From the NCBI GenBank assembly GCA_031216915.1, contig CM062296.1, positions 792,686,823-792,750,822 on the forward strand: a stretch of DNA of 64,000 bases, read 5' to 3'. The notes beneath the pieces are model-generated. The model had not been told where the DNA came from and made no database searches. It saw nothing but the letters and a program-made list of their open reading frames with translations. The first letter of the stretch is position 1, and each line of letters starts with the position of its first letter. Position numbers and translations under genes: made by a program. Origin of the DNA: Pictodentalium vernedei (taxonomy: Eukaryota; Mollusca; Scaphopoda; Dentaliida; Dentaliidae). This document shows positions 1 through 11,614 of the stretch, piece after piece.

Positions 1-564
1 GAAAAATAGCGATGCACCTACATTTTTTACAGGTTCACCTACATTTCAAAATACCGTTGCAACTGTAAATTACGGGTGCATCGATAAAATTTATACGTCC
101 AACGTATATTTCTGACAAAATACCGTTGCACCTGTAAAATACAAGTGCATCGATAAAAATTACACGTCCAACGCATAATTCTATAAAAGGAAACAAGGTG
201 ACCTGATTACCTTAAATGGAGATATAAGTTCAACGTGCGTTTTGTTTCTAGCCAATCAGAAAATTACCGTTGCACCCAGTTACTATAAATAGCAGCTAAT
301 CAGAAAATACCTTTAAAACTTGTAAATCCTGGACCGACATTCGACATGCGAGATAGGATATATGACATACAACATATGCCATAAAATATCCGTGATCATT
401 GCGACCAATCAAGTAATTCGTGTTTTGTTTGGCCAATCCCACTGATGCTTTTATTCTGACTTGTTCATGATCGGGACCGTGGGAGCACAGAGGTTCGTTT
501 CAAACAATGATCCAGGAATAAAATAATGTTGTAAAATAAGTATAACTGGATTTTATAATATTTT
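1..564 (+). repeat. Dispersed repeat, unoccupied copy of the Gypsy target
   Basis: This is an AT-rich repeat made of short motifs such as GGTGCATCG, CCGTTGCAACTGTAA and ACGTCCAACG. It matches, in reverse complement, the sequence now split at 21407-21748 and 30087-30305 by the Gypsy element. The junction that receives the Gypsy element is intact here around 222-240 (GGAGATATAAGTTC), so this copy records the empty site. The copy runs off the left edge of the window. I see no coding potential. Confidence 0.85.
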
Positions 565-639
565 ATTCCTGAATCATTGTTTAAAATGGCGTTGGAGTAG
601 ACTCAATTTTTTTTCACCAACGTTCGTTGTATCTGGGCA

Positions 640-1855
640 CAGGTACTCGGCACAAGCTGGGAAATCAAAAGAAAAATGATATTTGATACTATTTTTGAAT
701 CTATGCTGACGTGCCCCTGTAATGGTATATAAATATTAACAAGGTTCACAACTCGCTTTTCGAAAACGATAGCACTCATCTTCGTTATACCCCCCCCCCC
801 CCCCTCAAATTTGATTCACACAACGTATCCAACAATACCCAGTATCAATGGAAAGGGGAATGAATAAGCTTTACAGTGGTGTATTACATGGCCGTTGGGT
901 GTTCTTGGGTTGTTCATGATAACTGGGAGAAGTCGCAGAAAAGGCCGAAAAACATTTAGTCGGACATGATGGGGCCTAGTGCACAGTGGAATGTGATTTA
1001 CGAGCGACAATTATCCGATTTATTATAAATAATTCGAGGTCCCATTGTCTATGGAGGGCAGATTCAAATATTAACCGTATATCTTTATCAATTACTAATC
1101 TCGGATCCACGTTTATTCATTTCTGGAGTTCACATTTAACGTTTATGCACTTTTAGTCGTAACTTTGACATCGTTTCCCAAGTTGACGGCGTCCACAGAT
1201 ACACGACAAAAACTGTCCTCATTCTCCCATTGGCTTATTTTCATCGATGTTTTCTCGGCATAAATAGTAGCCAATGGGATGTCATTGTGTACACCTTCGC
1301 TTCTATGGGCGCCGTTAGCTTGTTTAGTTTCCAAGGGAAGGTTAAAAAAATGTATAAACGGCAAATGTGATCTCCAGAAATGAATAAATGTGGATCCGAG
1401 ACTGGTAATTGATAAAGGTATACGGTTAATATTTGAATCTGCCCTCCATAGACAATGGGACCTCGAATTATTTATAATAAATTGGATAATTAATATGGTC
1501 GCTCGTAAACCTCATTCCACTGTGCACTATTTTGTCCGACTAAATGTTTTTCGGCCTTTTCTGCGACTTCTCAGAGTTAACATGAACAACCCAAGAACAC
1601 CCAACGGTCATGTAATACACCACTGTAAAGCTTATTGATTCCCCTTTCTATTGACACTGGGTATTGTTGGATACGCTGTGTGAATCAAATTTGAGGGAGG
1701 TATAACGAAGATGAGTGCTATCGTTTTCGAAAAGCGAGTTGAGAGCCGTGTTAATATTTCTATACCATTACAGGGGCACGTCAGCATAGATTAAAAAATG
1801 GTATCAAATATCTTTTTTTTTTCGATTTCCCAGCTTGTGTCGAGTACCTGTGTAT
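640..1855. repeat. Foldback repeat, ~500 bp arms
   Basis: The arm at about 640-1147 is the reverse complement of about 1352-1855, with scattered mismatches and indels, around a ~200 bp loop. Matching landmarks are the CCCAGCTTGTG block near both outer ends and the TGGATCCGAG block near the inner ends. A poly-C tract (790-805) is present in the left arm only. Small ORFs here are mirror images of each other in the two arms and are not genes. Confidence 0.85.
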
Positions 1856-2490
1856 CTGGGCCCATGGGAGTCGCCATGATAATTGATATTTCAAAAGGGC
1901 CCGACTTTGATGAAACAGGTACACCGAGTTTTTGGCAGGTGCCCAAGGGTATCCGGCTTATTCGAACCTTGATTCTTTCGGGCCTTGGTTTGTTCGTACC
2001 CTGGCTTTTTCGGCCCTCCAGCTCATTGGGACTTGGCTTTTTCGCCCCTCGGCGAAGGAGTTTGTCGTTATTGCCGAAGGCGCGAGACATTTTCCCCGGG
2101 AATTTTTTTAAATTTAGTATTAAAAGGAGCTCTCTGGTGGACTTTTGGTGATTTATTAACATGTTTCGTTTTAGAAAAAAAACCGTAAAAGGGGGTTCGG
2201 TCTCAGCCTGACTCACCCACAATCTCCTATCCCACCCGACGACACCTATGAGGCCTCACGTCTTAACACCCGAAACAATACCGTGATGGCCAACAACCAT
2301 AAGGACAAGTCCATGATTGTTTTTTTTGTGTGTGGGGGGGAGGGGGGGGGGGGGTGGGAGGCCGAATTTCATAATTTATGAACAGAGGCCAACAATTCCA
2401 ATTTTAACAACTACTTAATGGGGCTGATTGAAGATAGCCGATTTCCCTTGTGACTTTCGTTCTTTTGGATGGGCTATTTACTTAATCACC
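1798..2490. repeat. Inverted-repeat family A, left copy
   Basis: This stretch matches 16225-16935 in reverse complement, including the poly-G tract at about 2333-2355 (poly-C in the partner) and blocks such as AAGGACAAGTCCATG. A shorter fragment of the same family lies at 4430-4520. An open frame of 143 codons on the minus strand has a counterpart in the partner, but it is built on internal short repeats, so I treat it as non-coding. Confidence 0.8.
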
Positions 2491-2545
2491 ACTTATGCAG
2501 TTTATAAGACAGCTACACCGATTTTTCATATCTATGTAATAGATT

Positions 2546-2692
2546 TACCACACTTTTTGTGATGTATGGCGAGATAATTGTACAGTTTGCAGGTGTCCTG
2601 TGGTATTGGACGAGGCCGTAGGCCGAGTCCAATAGCACAGGACTCCTGCAAACTGTACAATTATCTCGCCATACATCACAAAAAGTTTGGTA
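2546..2692. repeat. 147 bp near-perfect hairpin (MITE-like)
   Basis: Arms of about 72 bp (2546-2617 and 2621-2692) pair almost completely, with only a few mismatches and almost no loop. The ends read TACCACAC and GTTTGGTA. It looks like a small foldback or MITE. No obvious target duplication beyond TA can be defended. Confidence 0.85.
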
Positions 2693-3079
2693 TATCTATT
2701 TTAATCCACAGCCCTTTCCTATTAAGGAATGTCAACAAAAAAAAATTGGCTTAATTTATTTTAAGTGAAAATATGGTCAAAATGCGTTTTACAATTACTT
2801 ATCGCCCCCAAAATTAAATGGATATATCTCATTGTTACTTATCTGAAACGTCCACTGAATATACAATAGATATGTTAAGTGTAAGTGTGACAGTACGATT
2901 GATATAAACTGAACACGCATCACATCGTCATCCGTGCGAGTGATTGTGTGAGCAATGTGATATCCCAATTGCAAATTTAATAATATTCGCGAGTTAACGA
3001 CTGTGTACACACAAATTTTAAAGTATCTATTTCTAAACCCATATTTTTAACAAATATTCCATATCTGAAGGGTGGAATC
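2693..3079. other. No recognisable feature
   Basis: This is AT-rich DNA without a convincing ORF, repeat or site. Confidence 0.5.
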
Positions 3080-3316
3080 ATGTGGAATGGTGATGACGGG
3101 GAAGATTTTTTATTGAGTCAGGCAGTAGAAGATGCTGAAAACAAAACAATTTGGCATACCGATGAAATAGACGATTTAACACTTTCGCAAATACAAGTTG
3201 AACAATTGCCAAACGACAAAAGAGACAGAGACACACACAGAGACAGAGGAAACGAGAGAGAGAGGAAGAGAGAGAGAGAGAGAGAGAGAGAGATACCATG
3301 CCAAAATAATATTTAA
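3080..3316 (+). other. Short ORF running into a GA microsatellite
   Basis: The first ~45 codons encode an acidic stretch (MWNGDDGEDFLLSQAVEDAE) that looks protein-like. The rest of the frame is only translated microsatellite (RERERE), because an imperfect (GA)n run occupies 3254-3293. It could be a first-exon or transposase remnant, but I do not recognise it. The antisense ORFs over the same place are simple-repeat shadows. Confidence 0.25.
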
Positions 3317-3465
3317 GGGTTGTGAGTGGAAGGGGTGGGAGGGGGCGGGCTTACAATGCTCTTGGGTAGTGGAAGAAATGGGGTACACATGCTGTTAACT
3401 CCTAAAGTATGATCAAAGATACCTCGTATGATTTATCTAAAAAGTGCAAACAATTCACAAAATAA

Positions 3466-3693
3466 TTAACCCTTTACCCAACGCGGTTAGAAGATGTTTA
3501 AACTAATTCTCAAATTTTGTCTTAAAAACATAACTTATTGCCCCTCATTGAAACGAGCTCAATAAGGTCGTTCGAATGATGGACCATAATCTATATTTCC
3601 AAGACAACAATTCAAAACATAATAACAGTTTAATGAAGATGTAATGGATATAGCGCTGTGTGGTGTTTGGCGTTAAGTTGGGTAAAGAGTTAA
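3466..3693. mobile_element. TTAA-flanked MITE (piggyBac-like ends)
   Basis: A 220 bp element (3470-3689) is flanked by TTAA on both sides (3466-3469 and 3690-3693). The left end reads CCCTTTACCCAACG and the right end CGTTAAGTTGGGTAAAGAG, which are inverted repeats of each other. TTAA duplication is the hallmark of piggyBac transposons; assignment to that superfamily is inferred from this and the CCCTTT start. The middle carries a degenerate GCCCCTCATTGAAACGAGCTC hairpin shared with copies near 18.6, 59.9, 60.7 and 61.5 kb. Confidence 0.75.
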
Positions 3694-4429
3694 CATGTTT
3701 CTTCACCGGGACGAAACAATCTTCACCTGTTTGGTGAATTGGTCAGAAAAGCAGCAAACAAGGCGTTTTCTTTCTCAGAGAAGAATGTTTTAGTTCCAAA
3801 AATAGCTTTGGGCACCATGTCAGATGCGGAGGTTCGTAGGCCACCAACAACAAATATCAGTGTGCTAGTTCCCTTCTATGGCCGTTCCTCCGAGTGCAAA
3901 ATGCTTCTTACACACCTGTTGTAAACAATCACTCCCCACCCCCAACCCACCCCACCCCACCACACGCACACTCCCATAACCGAGCGAATCAAATATTTTC
4001 TGAATGTGTGAAAATTAACGATAAAGCGATATAAACAGGACTGGAAGAGTTTCCTCTCTTCAATGTTTGCAACACTCGCGACAATGTCTTTCTCTGTTAA
4101 TCAATCTCACTTAACTCAACAAACAATGGTCTTTTGTCCAGATATTTGTACCGTCCAAATATCTGAAACGATACAAATATCTGGGCTTATCACCTTTTAC
4201 AGTACATTATGCCGATATATTTGTACGATAAAACATCAACAGAACAAAGGAAAAGTGACGTAGCTGTGGATTAATACCATTTGGCCTATGTTGGCAACCT
4301 TTCTCGGGTTTGGCCTTTATCTTTATGCGATTGTGCAAGAGGGATAAAATAGGCCTACAATTACTCTCTAGGTTAAATTTTGAAGTCGTTTAGGCCTAAT
4401 TACTCTTTAAAACACAAGGTCAGAAAGTG
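3694..4429. other. No recognisable gene
   Basis: ORFs here are short and unlike any family I know. A CACCCC-rich tract lies at about 3930-3970. Confidence 0.5.
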
Positions 4430-4575
4430 CCTTTTGATCCAGTGATGGTGTTTTGAATTTCCAACACAAACCTCCCATGGACTTGTCCTTATGGTTGTTG
4501 GCCATCATGGAATTGTTTCGGGTTTTTAGACATAGGGCCAAAATACAACGAACGTTGATGTAAAATTGATGTAAA
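4430..4575 (+). repeat. Family A fragment
   Basis: The block around CCATGGACTTGTCCTTATGG and the following ~60 bp match 16395-16460 in direct orientation and 2280-2330 in inverse, followed by the ACAACGAACGTTG block also seen near 16925. Confidence 0.7.
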
Positions 4576-5284
4576 AATTGATATCCTTCCCACGATCCCA
4601 CCTTCAACCAAGAAAAAAGTAGTTCAGTTCATCACCAAAGGGACTGAGGGGTAACCACACCACTGCCCCCTCCCAAAAGACGAATAGGCCAAACGAAGAA
4701 ATATATCAAAATAAAGAAATAAGGGTTCGGCCTTGCGATGGCGCGAAATAAGCAGACGCATTGCCAGGATATAGTTAGGGGATGAGGTGGGGGGGGGGGG
4801 GGGGAGGCAAGAGTAATATCTAGCGGGGCTAATTCAGCAATCTGAACGTAACGGCTACCCCTTCGCCCTACGAAGGGGGTAAGCGCTACGATCGTATCGC
4901 TGAAATACTAGCCGGTATACAGAATAGGATGCGCAGCATCATCCGAGCCACGTGGCGGCGAGATGGAAAGCGAGCACAAGAAGGGGACACCCTCCTCGTT
5001 GGAAAAGAATTGAAATTCGAGACAAACGCAATTTCCTTGACTCTGAGTCCATATGTGTCCATAATTTGTAAGTTGGGAAGGCATCAATAATTAGGCCAAA
5101 ACGGGGGAGGGGGCACTCAGTTGTTTTGGGGTGGGGGACACATATGTGCGCTCCCCACCCCACCCCCACCCTCACTCCACCTCACCCACCCACCCCCTGG
5201 CTGTGCAACTGGAAATAAGACAATAGTACACGAACGTTCATCATTCCCCAGACTTTTTGAGGGAGCAAACGGTGGTGAATTAAC
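4576..5284. other. No gene; G- and C-rich tracts
   Basis: Contains a poly-G run (about 4789-4804) and a GGGGTGGG/CCCACCC-rich segment (5105-5200), giving spurious glycine- and proline-rich ORFs on both strands. Nothing coding is supported. Confidence 0.5.
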
Positions 5285-6130
5285 ATATAGGAACCGGACT
5301 TTGCGGAGAGCAAATGTTTTCTTTGCAAAATTTGGACAGCGTTCCAAACTGCATATATAGCAGGGGTATGTTATGGAAAAGAGATGGGGAGTGTGGGGTT
5401 TTTGTTGAAAGCTTTCCCCACGAAACGGTTGACGTTGCTATTGAAGGCGCCATGATGCGCACTCGACGTCATTAAAACGTTGACCGCTGTTGTTGTCAAC
5501 TATGCAATCTAATATGACGTAAGTATGGTCGGCTTCTGGAACTGGAGCGATATCGCAGTATAATATAGGCATCATAGACCCCTGTAGGTCCTATTTGCTC
5601 CTCGTACTCCCAACCATCCTAATGCTTCATATTATCCCATGACTCGTTTTGGTAGTACGTAAGGCTTGTGCGGCTGTATTGTGACGTGGGGTGAGAGTAA
5701 TGCATGGTTGTCTGGTGCGGTAGTATATGGTGTGTGGTTTGTGCTCCTGCTGGTCTGGTGTTAGCTTCTGGATCTACTTCCATCTAGGACGGTGTGCTAG
5801 CCCACAGATGTTATGGGTAGTACATGATGCTAGGTGAAGCAGTAGAGTGGATGCGGTAGTATATGGTGTACGCTCTGCACCCCAATTAATCTACTGTTAG
5901 TATCTGGTACTACTAACCCATTAGCAAGTCTGTAGTAATGTTACAAGTCATCAGTAATGGCACAAGGCTGGCAGAACACTATAGTAATGGTGCATACAAA
6001 AGGGCTAATCATAGGACAGATAGTTGAAGACACGATGAAAGCCGATGGTGAGGCCACCAGGAGCTATTTCGGAGCTTATATTCATGCATTTCCACTTATG
6101 CAATCCAACTAAGAGAATTCCCTTTTTAAA
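5285..6130 (+). repeat. Foldback-family arm, copy 1
   Basis: This is a direct copy of 13630-14760 and (partly) 15818-16230. Landmarks in order: GAACCGGA, the GCATATATAGCAGGG block, ACGGTTGACGTTGCTATTG, GCGCCATGATGCGCACTCGACG, then a segment with repeated TAGTAC and CTTCATATTATCCCATGA words, ending near TTTTTAAAACGTCTGTGG. The ACGTTGCTATTG module also occurs at 7975-8040, 33860-33900 and 41565-41600, so all belong to one dispersed family. Confidence 0.8.
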
Positions 6131-7690
6131 ACGTCTGTGGTTACAGAATCCCTTTTTCGTGTGCCCCTGTGATGCAGGTGTTGTGCATTAGAACATAAGC
6201 ACATATTGGCACATCCAGCGTATCTCTGTGTGCAGCATGTGCTGTGCACTAGCACACCAGCAGATCCCATAAACCACCTATTGCTCCTAACACCCGATCA
6301 GCATCTAGATCACCTCACGGTTTTCATAGATCTTAGACCACTACTGTTGACTCACACATAGTCACCACCACCTGTCCTATTGTCAACTACCCAATAGTAT
6401 GGTCTTCTACCAACTCTGCCCTCGGTCAGATCAATAATAGGCGCAACCAAATTGCTCCATTCATCTTAGCTCGTATTGGTTTTTACATTCCCTTGACCTA
6501 GTGCATGCTAGGGCAGCGTACACATAAGAAACAGTCTTTTGATGACCCGAGCTGTGCTTATGTGCTAATTCACAACGTGCAACAATACATGCAACACGTA
6601 TACACATACGACGAAAAAGAGATTCTGTAACCAGAGACGTTTCTCAAGAATGCAGTCTCTCCTGGTGGAATTCAAAGCTCTAAAACAGCTCCAGATGGCT
6701 TTACCACCTGCCTCCACCATGTCTTCAGCTATCTATCCCATGATTATCCTCTATTGTATTCATCATTACTATAGTGTTCTACCAGTATTTTGCCATTACT
6801 ACTAACTTGTAAGATTACTAAAGACTTGCTTAACTATCTCAGATATTTACCTCTTCCCTCGTCCAAGTCTTAGAATGTCAAAATATCATCCATCCTCTAC
6901 TACGAAAGTAGAAACCAATCATGTACCACACAACACTGCATGACCTAGCATTCCGAACTACCCACGGGGTAGTACAAACCATTGGATGATTTTGTAACAC
7001 TACAGGATAACACTAGATCTATGGGATACAGATCGTACAATCCATACTACCATTCTAAAAAAAATCTTGTAATACCGCATTGCCATGCATTACGCTTTAC
7101 ACATACCAGCCCCGATAGTAAAACACGTTCAGTGGGCTAGTAGTACCAAATACTAAGAGTAGACTAACTGAGGTACAGACAATACACCCTATACTATTGC
7201 ACCAGACAATCACGCATTGCCCCCCCCCCCCACCCCCCACCCCCACCACCACTCTACTGCTTGACCAAGCACATATGACCTATATCATATATTGGCTACC
7301 AAGCCGTCCTAGATGGATATTGGATAATAATACCAAGGGCTAACATTGAACCAGCAGGTGTACATAAAGCACATCCTATACCAACTCACTAAACAACCAT
7401 GCATTACCCCATCCCACATCAAAATTCTGTCTGGACTAGCATTACGCACTACCTATACCAGTCATGGGTAATATGAACAAGTCGATTAGTAGTACCCAGG
7501 ACTATCAGGGAACCTATATGGGGTATATAGTGCCCATACTATACTCCGGTATCACTCTCGTACGAGAAGCCCGACACAAGGGGGCGCGGTGGCTCAGTAG
7601 GTAGAGGTACATGTTGCAAGCCGAGAGGTCCTCGGTTCGAATACCACCGGCGGCAACCGCGTTGTGTCCTTGGGCAAGACACTTCACCCC
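6130..7690. repeat. Large inverted repeat, left arm
   Basis: The arm matches 8930-10475 in reverse complement, with paired coordinates summing to about 16,600. Paired landmarks include AACGTCTGTGGTTACAGAATC (6132) with its mirror at about 10450, and GGGGTATATAGTGCCCATACT (7518) with its mirror near 9075. A poly-C tract (7220-7245) faces a poly-G tract (9368-9386). No coding capacity is evident. Confidence 0.85.
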
Positions 7691-7900
7691 CATTGCCCCA
7701 TTGCGTCGATGGCGCACTTGTCTCCAACCAATGCTAACCCTGCCTGTGTGGAGTTGGTATGTTGGGAAGCTGACAGTTGTTCTCCGTTGCTCGGTGGTTC
7801 TCTCCGGGTACACCGGCTTCCTTCACCCGTAAAACTGCCACGGTCACGATTAGCCATTGTGCAGAAATATGTGACCTTAAACACCAATAAATAAATAAAC
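7579..7900 (+). mobile_element. tRNA-derived SINE, full length
   Basis: The element is flanked by a 14 bp target duplication, AGAAGCCCGACACA (7565-7578 and 7901-7914), proof of retroposition. The head carries pol III-like boxes (A box TGGCTCAGTAGG, B box GGTTCGAATACC). The body has the CCTTGGGCAAGACACTT block found in many fish and invertebrate SINEs, and the tail ends CACCAATAAATAAATAAA. Overlapping ORFs on both strands are shadows. At least seven other full or partial copies lie in the window. Confidence 0.9.
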
Positions 7901-7914
7901 AGAAGCCCGACACA

Positions 7915-8094
7915 CCCTATCCGAATAACGTCATGTCAGATTTACAGTGGACAGCAACAGAAGTCATCGTTTCTATGACGTTGCGTGCACAGCATGACGT
8001 CCCGAAGTTAATAGCAACGTCAACCGTTTCGAGGGAAAACTTTCAACAAAAATCTCACCTTCCCCATCACTTTTCCATCACATACCCCTACTAT
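7915..8094 (-). repeat. Foldback-family end fragment
   Basis: Carries, in reverse, the ACGTTGCTATTG / CGTCATGCTGTGC module and the CCTTCCCCATCAC block of the foldback family. A continuation of the same module is found at 8495-8560, beyond the next SINE. Confidence 0.65.
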
Positions 8095-8442
8095 ATTATT
8101 TATTCATTTATTTATTGGGTTCTAACGACGGTTTCGGCAGCCAGGGTCACTTCGTGTCGCACAGCTTTTCGGGTGGAGGAAGCCGGAGTACTCGGAGAGA
8201 ACCACCGAGCAACGGCGAGCACATACTAACTCCACACAAGCAGGGTTAGCATTGGTTGAAGACAAGTGCACTATCGACGCGCGGTACGCCTAAGTACACA
8301 ACGCCACCGTGCCCCACGCGGCTAATGGAGATGAAGTGTCTTGCCCAAGGACACAACGCATTTAGCCGCAGCTGGGATTCGAACTTAGGACCTCTCGGCT
8401 TGCAGCCTGCACCTCCACCTACTGAGCCACCGCACTCCCACC
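8095..8442 (-). mobile_element. tRNA-derived SINE, minus strand
   Basis: Read on the minus strand, this has the same head (GGTGGCTCAGTAGGTGGAGG), the CTTGGGCAAGACACTTCATC block and the AATAAATAAATGAATAAA tail as the 7579 copy. Short ACTATAT words flank both ends and may be the target duplication. It splits the foldback-family fragment at 7915-8560. Confidence 0.8.
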
Positions 8443-8930
8443 TTCACTATATACCCACAACCCTGTGTGTGTGTGTGTGTATATTACTCTACGTGCCATA
8501 GCATACTATATATGCAGTACGCACACCACTTGCCAGATGCAGTTCGGAATGGTGCCGAAATTCTGCGCAGAAAAGATTTGCTCCCCCAACCCAAAGTCAG
8601 GTTCTTAAGAGAATTTAACTGCTTCCCCAAACGTCCGGTTATTTATTTATTTATTGGTGTTTAAGGTCACATACTTATGCACGTTCGCCTAAGGACACGG
8701 CGTCATCGTGCCCCCCTCCCCCACCCCGCCCCCCCCCCCCCCATAGGAAATCCATTTAATTTACAGGGAGAAAATTTGATTAAATATGCCCAAATTTATA
8801 TATACTGTAGTGGCAAGATAAATCCTGTCTTGGCAGGAATATCTGCCAGCAACATTAAAAGAGTTAATGTTTGCATAAGACGGTAAGAACGATAAAGTAC
8901 GTTGCGATACGTATGTGGTATGACTCGTAT
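8443..8930. repeat. Foldback fragment, SINE tail and poly-C tract
   Basis: 8495-8640 continues the foldback-family module (TATATATGCAGTACG, then AAAGTCAGGTTCT). 8640-8700 is a SINE tail on the minus strand (TTATTTATTTATTGGTGTTTAAGG). A C-rich tract follows (8708-8744). The remainder to 8930 holds nothing I recognise. Confidence 0.6.
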
Positions 8931-10475
8931 CTCGTAAGGACACAACGCGGTTGCCGCCGGAGGGATTTGAACCGAGGACCTCTCGGCTTGCAACATGCAC
9001 CTCTACCTACTGAGCCACTGCGCCTCCTTGTGTCGGGTTTCCCGTAAGAGAGTGGTACCGTAGTATAGTATGGGCACTATATACCCCATGTAGGATCCCT
9101 GATAGTCCTGGGTACTACTAATCGACTTGATGCTTCATATTATCTTTGACTGGTATAGGTAGTGCGTAATGCTAGTCCGGACAGAATTTTGATGTGGGAT
9201 GGGGTAGTGCATGGTTGTTTGGTGCGTTAGTATATGTGCTTTATGTACACCTGCTCGTTCAATGTTAGCCCTTGGTATTATTATCCAATATCCATCTAGG
9301 ACGGCTTGTTAGCCCATATATGGTATAGGTGGTACGTACATGGTCAAGCAGTAGAGTGTGTGTGTGTGGGGGGGGGGGGGGGGGGCAATGCGTGATTGTC
9401 TGGTGCAATAGTATAGGGTGTATTGTCTGTACCTTAGTTGGTCAACTCTTAGCATTTGGTACTACTAGCCCACTGAACGTGCTTTACTATCGGGGCTGGT
9501 ATAGGTAAAGCGTAAAGCTAGGCAATGCGGTATTACAAGAAATGTTTAGAATGGTAGTATAGATTGTACGATCTGTATCCCATAGATCTAGTGTTATCCC
9601 ATAGTATTATAAAATCACCCAATGGTTTGTACTACCCCGTGGGTAGTTCGGAATGCTAGGTCATGCAGTGTTGTGTGGTACATGATTGGTATCTAGTTTC
9701 GTAGTAGAGGATGGATAATATTTTGACATTCTAAGACTTGGCCGAGGGAAGAGGTAAATATCTGAGATAGTTAGCAAGTCTTTAGTAATCTTACAAGTCA
9801 GTAGTAATGGCAAAATACTGGTAGAACACTATAGTAATGATGAATACAATAGAGGATAATCATGGGATAGATAGTTGAAGACATGGTGGAAGCAGGTGGT
9901 AAAGCCATCTGGAGCTGTTTTAGAGCTTTGAATTCCACTAAGAGAAACTCCATTCTTGAGAAACGCCTCTGGTTACAGAATCTCTTTTTCGTCGTATGTG
10001 TATACGTGTTGCATGTATTGTTGCACGTTGTGAATTAGCACATAAGCACATCTCGGGGTCATCAAAAGACTGTTTCTTGTGTGTACGGTGCCCTAGCATG
10101 CACAAGGCCAAGGGAATGTAAAAACCAATACGGGCTAAGATGAATGGAGCAATTTGGTTGCGCCTATTATTGATCTGACCGAGGGCAGAGTTGGTAGAAG
10201 ACTATACTATTGGGTAGTTGACAATAGGACAGATGATGGTGACTATGTGTAAGTCAACAGTAGTGGTCTAAGATCTATGAAAGCCGTGGGTGATCTAGAT
10301 GCTGATCGGGTGTTAGGAGCAACAGGTGGTTGATGGGATATGCTGGTGTGCTAGTGCACATCACATGCTGCACATAGAGATATGCTGGATGCGCCAATAT
10401 GTCCTAATGCACAACACCTGCATCACAGGGGCACATAGTACGAAAAAGGGATTCTGTAACCACAGACGTTTTAAA
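8930..10475. repeat. Large inverted repeat, right arm
   Basis: Reverse complement of 6130-7690. It begins inside the head half of the same SINE that is complete at 7579-7900: 8935-9030 holds SINE head and flank in inverse orientation, at the equivalent position. A G-rich tract lies at 9368-9386. No gene is present. Confidence 0.85.
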
Positions 10476-11505
10476 CTAGAGGGGGTGTCATTTGTGTGCA
10501 AAGCAGACTATGGTGTATCCCCGCATTTGCATCCTTGACTTTGAATGAATGCTTGATACAAAAAAAGATGAAATGTATTATATGATATACTAAAATCATA
10601 TTGAGTGGCACAGATGACACAGCTTCGTGCGCATCTACCGACTCCACTGCAACATTTGAGTATGGTTTTAGCATTTCGAATTACATACCATATGAGCCAT
10701 TCACCATGAACGGTCTAAGAAAACAGGAAAGTGACAACGGTGGCACAACCAAGTGGCACCTAAAAAATCCAAAACCTTCCTGCACATCTATAGACCCTAC
10801 TGTAACAATTGAACATGATTTTAGCGTTTTGAATTACATACCCTAGAAGCCTTTTGCCGGAAACGGTCTAAGAAAACATGAAAGTGGCAACGGTGGCACA
10901 GCCACGAGGCACCTGAAAAATCTGAAACCTTCGTGCGCATTTACAGACCCTGCTGCAACATTTGACCTTCGTTTTAGCATTTCGAATTACACACACTAGG
11001 AGACTTTCGCTGGAAACGGTCTAAGAAAACACCAAAGTGGTAACGGTGGCACAGCCACGTGGCAGCTGAAAAATCCGAAGCCTTCGAGCGCATCTACAGA
11101 CCCCACTGCAACATTTGAGCTTGGTTTTGGCGTTTCGAATTACATACACCAGGAGCCTTTCGCCGGAAACGGTCTAAGAAAACACGAAAGTGGCAACGGT
11201 GGCACAGCCACATGGCACCTGAAAAATCTGAAACCTTCCGGCACATCTACAGATCATTTAGCAACACCCTAGTGCAGTTATAGAACTCGGAATTACATAG
11301 GTTGGGATTATTCGAAAGAAAAATGAAAAAATAGCGCATTATTCAAGTGGCTCTACAGAAGCCACCTGGTGGCGCAAAACTTTAAAAGTGGTATTTTCGG
11401 ATTGAACAGACCCTACTGAACAACTGTAGAAAGTTACAGCCTCTCGAATTACAAAAGCGGACGTACGGACGGACGGAGATCACGAAAAAATCCCCGGAAT
11501 CCCAT
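10475..11505. repeat. Second inverted repeat, left arm, with ~153 bp tandem units
   Basis: Reverse complement of 14765-15818 (paired coordinates sum to about 26,285). Inside are about four tandem units of ~153 bp, each with GGTCTAAGAAAACA and AACGGTGGCACAGCCAC (units start near 10731, 10884, 11036, 11190). The outer part carries ACGTACGGACGGACGGAGAT. ORFs such as 10601-10846 are repeat translations. Confidence 0.85.
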
Positions 11506-11614
11506 TTTACGGAGTCGGATAGGAAATCCATTTTATGGAATCCCTTTTTAAGAATCCCTTTTTGGAAAATACCTGTGGCTATAGAATCCCTTTTTCTGAA
11601 CTGAGTCTAAGAGT

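Noticed and set aside
3078-3388. Ser/Leu- and Arg/Glu-repeat ORFs on both strands
   Set aside because: Translations of the GA/TC microsatellite.
7581-7660. tRNA gene
   Set aside because: A and B boxes present, but the element has SINE body, A-rich tail and target duplication; the cloverleaf is not maintained.
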